A DNA stretch of 64,000 nucleotides from Pisaster brevispinus (GCA_023634235.1 JAMKCF010000019.1:3162001-3226000), one strand, 5' to 3'; counted from the stretch's first letter, positions 34,201 to 48,200 are shown. Made by a program: numbers and translations. Notes: generated by a model not told the origin, from the sequence alone.

Positions 34201-37200
34201 TGAGCCTCAGCTCACCTGGACTCTGTGTTGAATTTCCTTGCATGTGTTGAGTGCTTAGTGGTTCCTTGCGCACGTTTTGAACCTGCGCACTTAAGTTTAA
34301 GTTGTTGCAAATAAAAGTGAATTTGCGCGCTCCAAGTAATCATATAATAGTGCCCTCTTTTGACTTAATAAGGTCGGGTCATGTTTGATCACTTCTTACT
34401 GTGCTTATATCGCATATTTAAACATGGCCATGTGATCTCCTCTCGACCAATCAGAATGGATAAACTGTCCCAGGTATTTATGAACGACTGATAAACTATG
34501 CCATTCTGCAATATGACATCAGTGGTAAATGAATGCACAGTTCACAGTCAACCCTCCTACTGTCTGACCATTCAATATTATCCATTGTGGTTTTGAGGGA
34601 TATTTTCTATGCCAGCCTGCAATATAACATGTATAATATCAGGCTGTGAATGCATAGCTACACGGTGCACACATCTGCAGATACGTACACACATTGCCAC
34701 CACAATCGACCCACGCAGTTGAAATGTTTCGGATAGTTTGTCAACTCACTTGAAAATGTTACCAAGAGTAGAAGGGCTAATGCAAGTAAAATGTGCAAAG
34801 ATCTTGTTTTAGCATACTCTGTCTGACCAGTATATACTCTATTAGTAAGCCAGAAACTTTCTGAAATCGTACGACTTTTTTCTTCTTCTAGATCCGGCGC
34901 TCGTTCCGTAATATCCGACACTCCCTGAATGAGATTCTAACCGTTCTCATTCTTCTGTTCTTGATTCTGTTCCTGTTTGCACTTCTGGGCCGGGAACTCT
35001 TCTCTGATGAGTAAGTGAAGTTATATTACATGTAGTAATGTGATTTAAAGGCAGGGTATAACTTTTGGTAACTGTCAAAGACCAGTACTCCCACTTGGTG
35101 TATCCCAACATATGCACAAAATTAACAAACCTGTGAAAATCTGGGCACAATTGGTCATCGAATTTGCAAGAAAATAATGACAGCAAAAAACACCCTTTGT
35201 TGCATAAAATTTAATGCTTTCAGATGCCTGAGAAAGGCTTCATGCCTGAAGCCTTTCTCAGATTCAAATTTTGTGGTGAAAAATTACCTCTTTCTCTAAA
35301 TCTACAGTACTCCAAGGGGAGTTATTTCTAACAATGTTATATACTATCAACAGCTCGCCAGTGCTCCTTACCAAGTAAGTTTTTATGGTCATTAATTTTG
35401 GAGTAATTGCCAAAGGTGTACCCTAACTTTAAAAATGATAAAGATAGTTCAAACCAGTCGAAATTGTTTAAATAAATTCAAGTTATCAAACCTCAATAGT
35501 GACTCGCGCTGTAACTACTGATGGTCGCAGCGGAGCGGTCTGGAACTCAAATTCTGAAGGCCCAGTCGTCAAAGTGTGGTTTCAAATTCTTGTCGAGACA
35601 AGAAAGTTAACAATAATTTGCTCCTCTGACAATGTACCATGGGGGCGTTGCGACCAAACAAATTGGAGCTGTATTTTAAAGTAAAATGTCTTACAGCGTA
35701 AAATTTTCTCCTTTTGTAGCGAACTGAAAGAAGTTTTGTCGTCGGAGCCTTACTTTGCACACTACATTGAAAATATCTGGGAACTGTATGTTCTTGTGAC
35801 TACGGCCAACAGTCCTGACGTCATGTAAGTAGACATACATGAACTGAGGTTATTCTATCCCAGATCTCCTCTTGTTTTGTTTGAACCCTTTGTGTATAAA
35901 TGTGCCTAGCCACGGGATTTCCCAAGCACGCAAATGCTGTTTCATTTTCATTTCATTTCATTTCGTTTATCATCCAAAGTGGTTTTGAATGATTGATAAA
36001 CCATGAGAGTCCTTCCTTTTGTCCCTTTCTTTCTATCAGTTTACTTCCTCCCCCCCCCCTCACCCCTTCTCCCTGCCTTCCCCCCACCCCAGCCCCATCC
36101 CCTCCCTTGCAACTGGTGGGATGGCTCTGTAGAGGTGTTGGATAACTGTTCGCAGTGTTGTGCCAGTGAAGACGTGTAATAAAACAAAAAATAAGTATAA
36201 TAAAACTACAACATACTTCACCGCACTAACTCAGAAATATACCTTGTTGATTACTTGATCTTGAGCACCAACCTCCACTGAACTAACCCAAGGTCTTACT
36301 TTACCTTGTTTACTTTGTAGGATGCCAGCATATGACCAGAATAGTTTTTACATCATTTTCTTTGTGATCTTCGTCTTGCTGTGTAACTACATCTTCATGA
36401 GTATCTTCCTCGCCGTTATCTACAAGAACTACCGCAAACATCTCAAGGTAAGTTAATTTTCTTTTTGAAACTTTCATTAGTTTTTATCCTTATTTATGCT
36501 TTCTTTTACATGTTTTATCACATGTTTTTTAAACCTTTAAAGTGTGACATAACCCACACCACCATCTGGACCCAAATTCATGGACCTGCTTAAGCACAAA
36601 ATGTAGCTGAGCACCAAACAATTTTTGCTTACCATAACAAGGTTACCAGCCAAAATAACCTATTGCATGTACATGTATATCATCTGTAACTGGTATCCTG
36701 CTCATTGTTGCAACAGTAGAAAAGTGCAAGCTTTATGAAAAAAGCAGCTTTATGAAATTGGAGTGTTTTCTAGGCACCCTGCTAATGCCATCAGTATGTA
36801 TCAAGGTTGAAATATAAATCCTCCTACATGTAGATAGGGCAGAATATGCAATCAGAAGAGTCTGTTACATTGTGAAGTGAACTGGTTTACGCCACCCTTG
36901 GCACTTTGGCAGCCACTGTCAGAAACATCAGGGTAAATCCCTTCTCTAATAGGGATAGTTGGAGTTCTGCGTTTTTTTTCCCTGTATTACACAACACGTG
37001 GGACCTACAGCTTCCTGCCCCATCTGAAGGTTAATATTGGTTAAGGCCTTGCTTAAGTATCTAGACCTGGACTTGAACTCATGCTCTGCTGACCACAAAC
37101 ACTGCAGGACTGAGTCCAGTGCTCTTGACCGCTCGGCAACGCCACGCCACAAATAGTAATTTATATTTTTGTTACACAGAATGAAGTTCAGACCTCAGTG

Positions 37201-40200
37201 TTATATTCCATGTATTACACAACACGTGGGACCTACAGCTTCCTGCCCCATCTGAAGGTTAATATTGGTTAAGGCCATGCTTAAGTATCTAGACCTGGAC
37301 TTGAACTCATGCTCTGCTGACCACAAACACTGCAGGACTGAGTCCAGTGCTCTTGACCGCTCGGCATCGCCACGCCACAAATAGTAATTTATATTTTTTG
37401 TTACACAGAATGAAGTTCAGACCTCAGTGTTTCTGAAAAGAAGGAAGCTTGCCAAAGCCTGGGACATCCTGAAAGTGACAGTTGAGAGTAGGTTTGTCCT
37501 GACATGGGAGCGATGGAGAGCGGTGATGAAGTTTGTCGTTCCAACACACAGTGACATGCAAGTACATCTGCTGTGGAAGGTCCTTGATAATGATGACACT
37601 GGGTTGGTTGGTGAGAGGAATGTTTATTTTTATTGGGTTATGGTAGGTTTATAAAATGGGCTTAATTGGGTTGGTGCAGGTGGGTTGGGTTGGGTTGGGT
37701 TGGGTTGGGTTGAGCTGACTCAGTGGGTTGGTTGGTGAGATATGTTTTCATTTTTTTGGGTTATGTTGGGTTGAGTTGGGCAAAACTGGGTTGGTGCCTA
37801 TGGGTTTGGTTGGGTTAGGTTGGGTTTTGTTGGGTTGGATGGGGTTAAGTTGGGTTGGGCTTTGTTGTTTTGGGTTGGTTTGGCTGGGTTATGTTGCATT
37901 GGTTGGGTACGTTTGGGTGGAGTTGGGTTTCATGGAGTGTGGTTGGGTCTGGATGGTTTGGTTTGGGGTGTATTGGTTTGGGTTGGGTGGAGTCGGGTTT
38001 GGTGGGGTTAGGTTGGGTTAGTGTGGGTTGGCTTGGGTTGCATTGATTTGGGTTGGGCTGAGGTGTACTGGGTTGGTTTGTGTTGGGTTTAGTGAGTTCA
38101 TGTGTACGAGATCGTCTCCCAACCCGTTCCCTTGCCGTGCTTGCTGCCTGCTCTCAAGACTGTCTAGCAATTTCCTTTTCAATTGAGTACATTAGGTTTT
38201 ATATGGATCCTAATTCTTTGTCCCTCAGCCAAATGGGAGTTCCTGCGCATCGTTGATCTCCTCAATGTTAAGCTCTCCACCATCAACCAAAGCACACCAT
38301 TCTTCCAGAAGTATATGGCCACATGCTACGAGTCCAGAGTCAGCGAATTCATCTGCAAATGCGTCAAACATAAGTAAGTAGCTAAACCCATATCTTCCTA
38401 ACTATAGAATGCACAAAGGCCAGAGTTAGACCTCGGCAGTAAACCCTCTTTTTTTCCTTCTGTTTTTTAAAACTTGGATTCAGAGAACTTATAAAAACAT
38501 CCAAAAAAATGAAAAATGGCCAATAGCAAAAGCTAGAATCAAGTTGCATAAAAGAACTTCAAAAAGAAGGATCAATAAATGTAGTCACAAGGATCATTAA
38601 AATGCGAGTGAAAACAGATAGTAATGTAATAATAAGTTTGTATGTAGCACTCAAAGTGCTTGTAATGACAGGTATGCAAAGGTTTTGACTATGAGACCCA
38701 TTTATACATGCATACCATGTAAGAGTTTGCAAAGCACTGTATCGCAATCTGTTGTCAACCATACCTGAAACACTAAGGCAAACCCCTTCTCTTATAGATA
38801 AGTGTTCTGGGTTCTTTTACGTGCATTACCCAGCACACTGGACCAACGGCTTTACATCCCATCCGAAGGATGAAGCATTAATGGTAAGGTGTCTTGCTTA
38901 AGGTGACTGTTTCCACCGATTCCAATCAGAGCTATCATTAAATTTTTCTGCCACGATTTGTTCATGTTTCCTCTGGTGTGTCATTCGTTCAGGTTTTTCC
39001 GGTACTTCTTTGACTTGGTGATCTTGGTCAATGCCTTTCTGATCATCATCAAGGTTGATCAGGCAGAGTGGTACTTCCTGGGCATCTTCATGTTCGAAAT
39101 CCTGATTAAGATGTACGTCTTTGGTTTCTACAAGTACTTCCACAGTGCTTGGAATGTGTAAGTAACCTGTAGTGTTGCAGTACTCATACTACTTGAGTAG
39201 TAGTCAAGAACTATAACATTACTCGGGTACTACCCGAGTACTACTCGAGTATTACTCAAGTTTAACGTGAGTACAACTCGAGTACTACGTGAGTATAACT
39301 CGAGTAGTACTAAAGTAGTACTTGAGTACTACTCGAGTACTGCTGGATTACCATTCGAGTACTACGTGAGTACAACTCGAGTACTACGTTAGTATAACTC
39401 GAGTAGTACTAAAGTACTACTTAAGTACTACTTGAGTACTACTCGAGTACTTCTCAGATACTATTTGAGTACTACTTATGTACCATTTTCATGGTACTCA
39501 TTCTCCTATTCAACTAGCAAAGTACTTGTACTCAATGTCCATACTCAATACTCGATGTCATGTAAATTTTAAGTACTCATTTTTAAAAGGTAGTTATCAT
39601 AACAAAAACACATTGTCTTCTAGAAATTAACAAGAACTTTTTTTATACCTCATCTTGCAGTTTTTGTTTTATAAAGTACTTGTACAGTTGTACGTACTCA
39701 GAGGTCCAAGTCCTTGGTACTTAGCTGTTGGACTCTGTACTCAAATATCGCAATACTCAGTACTCAGGCACTTGTGCTCGTTCTCGATGGCCCAAGTACT
39801 CAAACACAGTAAAGGTAATTTTTTTAAATAGAAAAAATGTTGAACTTCATATTATTTGCTTTTACATATTTATCTCTTGCAGATTTGACTTTACAATTAT
39901 CACTGTAGCCTTCACAATCAGCGCCATAGAGGAAATAGTACAGCAAACATCAAGTGAGTTGTTTTCACTTTGCACTCTGGTGTCTAATTTAGGGGTACTT
40001 TCTCTTCACCTGACTCTTGAATGTGTTTCTGACTTCATAATTGACCAACGAGAGTTGCGCCAAAAGGAAACTCAAAGTTGGAATGCTAGGGGCCTTCTCT
40101 AAACCTTGGCTTGGGGTCCGGCTCTGGCTTGGGGTCACGCTTTGGCTTGGGCTGTGGCTCATTTTCTGTTCAAGGCTCTCCCTTTATAAGTTTCGGCTTC

Positions 40201-42186
40201 TTGTGTATGGCATCCATTGTTGTAAATTCCTGTTATTAAATGTATTATTTTACGTTTATGCTAAATTTTGTAGTGTTTTTGATGTTCATTGCATGTATTT
40301 TTATTCGTTATTTAATGATTGAATTTTGATGTAGTTATTGATGTCTTTTGGATATTTTGATGTTTATTGTATGCTTTATTGAATGATTGAATTTGGATGT
40401 AATTTTTTTTATGTCTTACGGAATTTGTATTGTAATTTATGCCTTTGAACATTCTCGAATGGATAGGGCATACTGTGTATCAAATTATTTTGTGACATTA
40501 CAGCATGCAAAAGAAAGATCACATTTTCCTTTGTGCCGGTAACTCCTCGAGTCGGGCTATGTCCTGTAGCCTTAGATCTCAAGGGTCTTTCTCAGGATCC
40601 TCACTGTTGCCAAGACTGCTGCCTTCTGCAGTAGATCTACCCTACAAAATTTTTTTTAAATTTTTTGTAAAACAGAGTGGTAATTGTAATTAAAAACAGT
40701 CATTGAAAAGTATTTGTACTGTATTAACTCTTGTAGTGTGCCCATTTTGCTATTTCAGGAGATTTCACCGAACCCACATTAGACTTCCTCCTAGTCCTCA
40801 GAGTGTTGAGAATCCTAAGAGTCATTGGAGGCATTAAAAGGTGAGTATTGTGAACCCCTTCACGTTGGGTGATGTTTTTTTTTCATGCAAGAAAGTTTTG
40901 GTCAGACTTATAATTACGGCGGATGTTTTTTAAGGCCAAGCGCAACTTTGGATTGTCCTCTTTTTTTCGCTGCCATGTGGACGACTGATGTATTTATCCA
41001 CCTGTACTTTCCAGTGTGTAGCGTGTTGAGGCGGGCACCTACAGTGATACTCTTCAGTTTCACCCGTACACAGAGCGACAAAAGGATCTGGAAAACTTGC
41101 CTTGTAAAATCCCTTTCCGGGAATTATTGTGTAACCCCCGATTCCAGACCTTTGTCCTGTTGGTATGCAAACGTGGCATAAAAGAATGGACAGGCTGCCA
41201 CCATAGTTTGATTACATAGTTGCAAATCTTTATTGAAAACAAAAGGAACAGCCTTTTGTTTTATTGCTAAATTGTTCTCTTTTTTTGTACAGATATCAAG
41301 TCATCATATCCACCATCAGCAACATTGGTCCGTCCATTCTAACATTTGGTGGCGTCTTATTCGTAAGTTCTTTGTCAATCTGTTTGTCAGTAAGCTAATT
41401 GTGAGTTCAGTTTGAATAACGTCTGGTAAAGTGACTTGTCTGGTCACTATTAAATGCTGAATTGGAGTTCCTCAGACTAAAAATACTGTTGCTAATCACA
41501 TGGTCAGGGGCAAGCTTTTGTGTACCAATGTCCAGATCAGCAAATACTGGTATCCCTGTGGCACCCATTACATTAAGAGTTGTGTGAGGGTGTTTGCTGT
41601 GTCTGTAGGTAATGTCAGCTTGTTACCTCGTTGCATCTCACACTCCCCCCAGTCTCACAAGCCGACATGCAAGCCAGCATGTGCCCCATCATATACAGTT
41701 CAATGCCCACCAAGATGACCAGTATCTAGACTGGCTGTCTGGGGCTTGAAACAATTTATGAGATTTCTTTATGACCTCTGGACCACCCTCATCCTCACTG
41801 ACCATTCCCACTGACCCTTCTTGACCAATACATAAATGTCTTGTTTCCACTCTCAGTCATTTCTATTTTAGTGTTACAGTAACAATAGAAAAGCTTGCCC
41901 CAACCATCGGACATAACAACACTAGTCTGAGGAATTCCAATTGTGCATTCACTTGTCACAGACTGGCCTCGTACCTCACATGGCAAACTGGCAAAAGACT
42001 GACTAATTTTCTCATCTTACTCCAGTTCCCCACACTTTACTCCCCACAACCTCCTTCCCCCACAAAAAATAAGACCGTTTAAAAATTTAACTCTGCATCT
42101 GTAACAAAAACACATTTTCCAAAACTTTCCATCTCCCCAGTCACCCAAACAATCCATCCTTCAACAGTTACATTTCTCAGATTAAG

Positions 42187-42217
<31 letters not shown>

Positions 42218-45200
42218 GAGACATTTATATGGCGCATAATGCATGATCCTCTATGCGCATCACAAAACATAAACCAATGAAAAAATATACTAAAAGCAAT
42301 TGTTACAAAAAGAAAGATTGAAACAAATGAGTCTTTAAAAGTCCCTTGAAAATCTGAAGAGAGTCAGCTTGGCGAATATGAAGAGGTAAGTCGCTCCATA
42401 ACAAAGGTGCAATGAAGTGGTAGGCTCTTTGACCATAGAATTTAGTGGAAAAAGTAGTTTGAGTCAGTAGGGATTGCCCAGCAGGGCAAAGAGGACGAAC
42501 AGGAATGTATTTATGTAGATGATCAGATATATAGACAGGAGGAAAGGCCATGAAGAGCTTTGAAAGTGATGAGATTTAATTTATACGCGATACGTACGAT
42601 GATTATTGTTATTACCTTCTGGTCCGAAAGACACAGCAATTATGTTAAAGGCTAGAATTCAAACCCACACGCTGTGACCGACAGAACTGGAATGCGGTGC
42701 ACTAGACCTGCTGGTCCATGACACTCCATGACATTTGGTGCTCGATGTGGGGTTGGGTGTACCCCTCTATTGTGTCCTCATTGTGTGCTTGGAATCTCAG
42801 GAATTCTCTAGAGGATTCTAGGGGGGGGGTGCTTCTACACAAGAGGAAAATGGTTTGTTATTGGGGGGGATATCCTCTGCTCCATATTAGAATACTCCAT
42901 GATTAAGTTGGATTTGTTTACTTTGTTTATTTTGTTTATTCATCGTTACAAATGGAGGCAATTTTGAACATTTCGTTATAAGATGTTTTTGTTTTGCTTA
43001 TAGTTCTCTCCACAGACCCATCATGACCATGACCACATCTCCATTCAGTGCATTGCAGAGAGTCCATCCCAGTATTTCATCCTGCACACCATCATCAGCT
43101 ACAGGTTCATAATAACACAGTTAACCTTAACCCCCCCCCCCTCTCATGACTTTAGCTTAAGACCCTCCCACTATCCTCCAAAATACCCAAATGTTGGGTT
43201 TTGAGTATTAGATCGGTATGCCTGTTGCAATGATGCGTGCGATTTGACCCCTCGTGAAACAGAGCCTGTGCACAGGAGTTGAAATTTACAAACCAGATTT
43301 TTGAAAATTATTACACTTTTTAGACAAAGGGAAATTTATGAATGGGAATAAGAGAGTAGTGATTCAGTCTTGAACAGCCGCTTAAAACCTTGCAGGGTCA
43401 AGGCTGTGTGATGAAGAACTTGAGCTCGGTCCTTTCTTCAGATCTGTCCTTTATTGTACGGCCACGACCCTGCTGGTCTTACTTCGGCTTGGGCCTTTAT
43501 CTCATGGCCACAACCCTGGCATTCTTAAACTACCATTTAATACCCGTGCACAATTTCAAAGAGCTGCTTAACGGCCGATTTTGTGCTTACTGCCTGAGTT
43601 TCCATTTCATAGCGTTGCTATTAAACTGTAAGCGCACCATTAAGCAGCTCTATGAAAATGGCCCCTGGGGCCAATTTCATAGAGCTGCTTAAGCACAAAC
43701 ATTTGCTAAGCACAATAAAATTGTGCTTACCAGAATAAGGTTACCAGCCAGACTACCATGTCACCTGTACAATTTGTGACTGGTATCCTGCTCATTTCTG
43801 CTTTGCAGGAAATTGTTAAGCATTATTTTCTGGTTAAGCAGCTCTATGAAATTGGGCCCAGGTCACCACTCTTTTATTATCATGGTTATTAATAGATTCG
43901 GTTGGATCACAGTGTCCTTGCTAAAAGTTATTTAGACCCACTGGAGTAAGCTACTGCACTCTCCATCCTGAATGTTTTGGATTATTTTAACGTGCACTCT
44001 CCGTTCTAGTAAGCCAAACCTATGGCTTCGCGCAGTCTGAACTAAATATTTCAGGTTGAGTTTCTTTTTGTACGAACTCAAGTACTTGAGACTAGCAAGG
44101 ACGGGGATTCAAACCCACTGCTGTAAGTGAAAAAAAAACTTGACCAAGGCATTCGTGGCATTGTAAAAAAAAGCCACCCACAATGTATGGAGGGGTTGGA
44201 TTCGAACCTGCATGCTGTGAATGAAATAAATTGACTGTACTTGACTGCCCAGCCACTCTACTTAAAAACAAACACATAACCAAACCTTACTCACAAGAAT
44301 GCATGTTGTCTGCCCCCAGCTTCTACATATGGGTCAGAGTACCTGAGATTAACTTCCAGTGCTTGATACATAAATGTAAACTAATCTCAACAGTTGGCTG
44401 CCACAAAATCCCACCCTAAATCCATTTCTAAAAGAGATCCCCGATCGCTTCAGAATGCGTACCCATTTTGAACATCACCACACTCTTAAGTATCAACTAC
44501 AGCGTACATTGCCATTTGTAAAATGACTTTAGACAAGTCATGCAACCACCCTGTCTTACACTGTTACATGCATCTCACATCACAACAATGATATTATGCA
44601 CGATGGCAAAATCTGTGGTTCAAATGTGAATACCGTACCTAGCAGTTGGACCACGTAATGGGAGACTTTGGAATGCGAGTTGGCAGCCAGACATACCAGA
44701 TCATTTTCCATTGTTTATTTAGTAAGGAGTACGCATTCATTTGCTAGAACAATCTGAGTCTGCTTCCACCACACATACAAATTATGGTAAGCACTGCATC
44801 ACCTAAAATGCCTACAACACTGTGTACAACATATGGGGACATTAGGACCAAGATTGTTGTGACAATGACGTCAGATGAATTGGGTCAATAAACTGGCCTT
44901 TTACACTGGTGCCTGCCTGGCGGATAAAGATAGGGGACCAGTCTAGGTAGTAGCCTTCTATTAATAATGTTCATTGTCGCTCTCTCTACATACTAGTCTT
45001 GATTGGCGACGTTGATTTTGTGAATGTAGTCGCCGATATCACAACACGAATTACTAGAGAAGTGATATCTGTATCACACAAACATCTGGCTCAAAACTGC
45101 TTTGAATCAGATTCGTAGACTTGCCCAGTCCCTCCGAGCCGGCCTCCGAGCCTGTCGATGTTGCACCCCCTATCGGTGACTAAAACAATAAACAGCATCG

Positions 45201-48200
45201 TCAATCAAAACTATCTGTATACTAGATAATGACTTTTTTCATATTTTTGTTCAACCTTTGACCTTGCCAGGTTATCTTCTATGTGTTTGCCATCATTGGT
45301 ATGGGAATATTCCGCAGGCTGATTACCTTCTACGGTTACTTACCTGATGAGGCGTACGAGGACCCGCAGCAACTTTACTGCGGGACGGGCATCGCCAATT
45401 TCACCAAGTCAGAATTCTACAACCACCATTACTGCAGCAACAACTTCAACGACATCACAAAGGCCTTCGTTGTGCTGTTTGAGCTGATGGTGGTCAACCA
45501 ATGGCATGATATCCTTTGAATGCAGGGAACCAGTGAATGATCTTTAACCCTAGTGTTATTTTTACTTGGCTCTTTTAAATTTGGACATTAAAAAAAAAAA
45601 AAGTAAAAACTAGCTTTGAATTTGTTTAAAACAAAAGTATTTTTTCTTGTGTATCCCTCTTATTATCAAATTGTTTTAAATTGGTTAAAAAAAACCTGGT
45701 AACCGAATTGTTTCATCATTCAAGCATGAGAAACTTTTTCTACACAAAACAACACAAACTCTACTATTGCCCCGAAGATTTCATTTTAAAACCAAAGAAA
45801 TAATAACAACTTTCTTGCTTATTATTCACTTCACAGCGAATGACTTGTATACGTGTCACTTTTTCCAAACTGGCATATGGTGAACGTTTTTATAAACTCC
45901 CGGAACAACTTTAGAGCGTCCTTTTTTTTGTGGCCAGTTGACCGGTTGACGTATATATATACACCTGGACATTCCATTGTGTAGCCTGCACAGGCATGCA
46001 CCTATACCATGCCATGCTTTGTTTCCCCATATAAAGAGGGACAGAGTGCACTGGAATTCATGCACAAAATCTCCCTTTTCCAGGGGTTAATGTGTAATCC
46101 CTGATTCAGGACCTTTGTCCTTTTGTGGGAGGTACAAATAACAATCACCCCCTTCAAAACTCAAACTAATCTAGTGTTTTTGGTTTGGTATCTTGGAAAG
46201 TGTTTCTCTACGTTGTTCCTTAATTGTTCACACTGATTACCGATGGCTTTGTTCTGGTCACAAATAAAGGAGCCAGGATTTACTTCCTCTCCTTCCATAT
46301 CATCATGGTGGTGATCATCGTCAAGTAAGTAGGACGCCTTTTTTTTTTCAGTGGAAGGAAATTTTCACAATCAGTTGTTACCACAGAATTGGAGATCAGC
46401 TTGGTGCAGAGGTTTCTTCCCCTGATGTTCACCTCTGTGGACCCTGGTTCAAATCCTGCCTTGGACCGGCGCCTCACATGTGGATTGGGCTTTCAGTCCC
46501 TACCTGGTTGTGTGGGTTTTCTGAAGTTTGCGGAGTTTCCTCCTACATCAAAAACTGAACATTTTGTCTTGTTTTTTTTCTAAAAAGTATCAATTAGTGC
46601 ACTGTTATGAAGGGCATATAGGACCAAGTTGAATTTGAGGACCTTCGTTCTTGATTTTGGGAGGGACAACTAAAATGGTGGTGTATTTAGTTCCACAAAG
46701 ACTCCAGTGTTGACACTGAAATAATGTGAGGTGTTTTTTTTTCTTCTTAAAATATTTTCTTTTCTTTTTTGGACACAGCATCTTCATTGCGTTCATCCTG
46801 GAGGTGTTCATGGTGGAGTACTCTCTCTCCAAGAACAAGTATGAGGGCGCTATTGAGAAGAAAATCGACGAGCTGGGGCTTGGAGTTGACCTGTAAGTAT
46901 CTTAATAATAATAATAAACTGGCATTTATATAGCGCTCTTACAAGAGATCACAGCGCTGGTTGGGGCAATGCGCTTCCGAGAAATGGAATTGTGATTTTA
47001 CCTATGTCAGCCCTGACCTGATTTGATTTTTCTCTTTCACCCTTTTCCTCCTTGCCTTTTCCACCTGAATTTGTTGGGGTTTTTTTTCGGTCTCCTTAAT
47101 TGCCCTTTTTTGTATGATGATATTTTGATATTTATTTGTTAAGGAATCGTTTCTCATTTTAAAATGGAGTCTCGGTGGTTTGGTTCACTTTTATTTATCC
47201 TAACCATTTTAGAATGAGTTTGTCTTGTCATCTGATTCCTTTAGTTGTTCTTGCCTTTCTGTTACTGCTCTGTTACACAATTAGCAACGGAAAAGTAACA
47301 AATATTATTGTTGCCTAATAGTTGAAATCTTGGACGAATATATCATAGTAATGAGTATAATAGTAGCAGTAACCACCCAAGCTGGAGCGCAGACTGCACA
47401 ACGAGAGTCAACATTGATTGGGGACCAGGGGCCCAATGAGTTATGACGGAGTATGTAGCTGCTAATTATAAGATGCACTGTATAAAAACCCTGTAGTACT
47501 GTTTAAAAAATGGCCGTGATTGATTTGATGTTGTACTATTACTACATTTCTACTTTGATTTTCCTTTATATTGTGGCCAAAATGTGCTCTTTGTTGATCA
47601 TCAATTTTGTTGTGTTTTCATTTTTGTCAAACATATATTCATCAAAATTATAACAATGCCATTTGCTTTTTCAGAGGCTATCAAACTCTTGTATTGTGTT
47701 GCTTCCACAGGTCTTTTCTTCATGATTTTTTTTATTACGCAAACTTGCAAGTTTGACTTGAGAGACACTACACTGATTGTTTTATTGTTGTTATGTAGTA
47801 GGGTTTGTGGTAATACCTGGTAAAAAAACTCTTCATAAGTTGTGGTCGTTCTGAATAGAGCTGGTGGTGTAGAAACTTGAAGTTATCGAGCAGTATGCTC
47901 TGATCGTGTTCTCTCTCCTGAAGGCAATCAGATTATTAAACCAGAGTTTCTTTTCAGAACCACCAAAACTCTGGTGTGCCAGAGTAGAGCATTTTTGAGC
48001 ATGGTCGTGATGACATGAGTGAGTGAGAGAGAGATTGTCTGATCTCCAGAGCCGCCAGCATATATATATATTTTTCTCAAGGCTGCCACTTTTGCTGCAC
48101 CAGAAGCAGATTGATACAGACTGCTTGTAGGCAATTGGGTTGAGCGAACGGAGAGCGAACGGTTGGATCGGCAATCCAAGATTTGAAACGGCAAGAGAAA

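Noticed and set aside
36321..36447. Separate short channel gene
   Set aside because: It is TPC exon 8 (end of pore I and S6), in phase with exons 7 and 9.
37728..38046. Gly/Trp/Val-rich protein of 60-97 residues
   Set aside because: It is a translation of the (TTGGG)n minisatellite in TPC intron 9.
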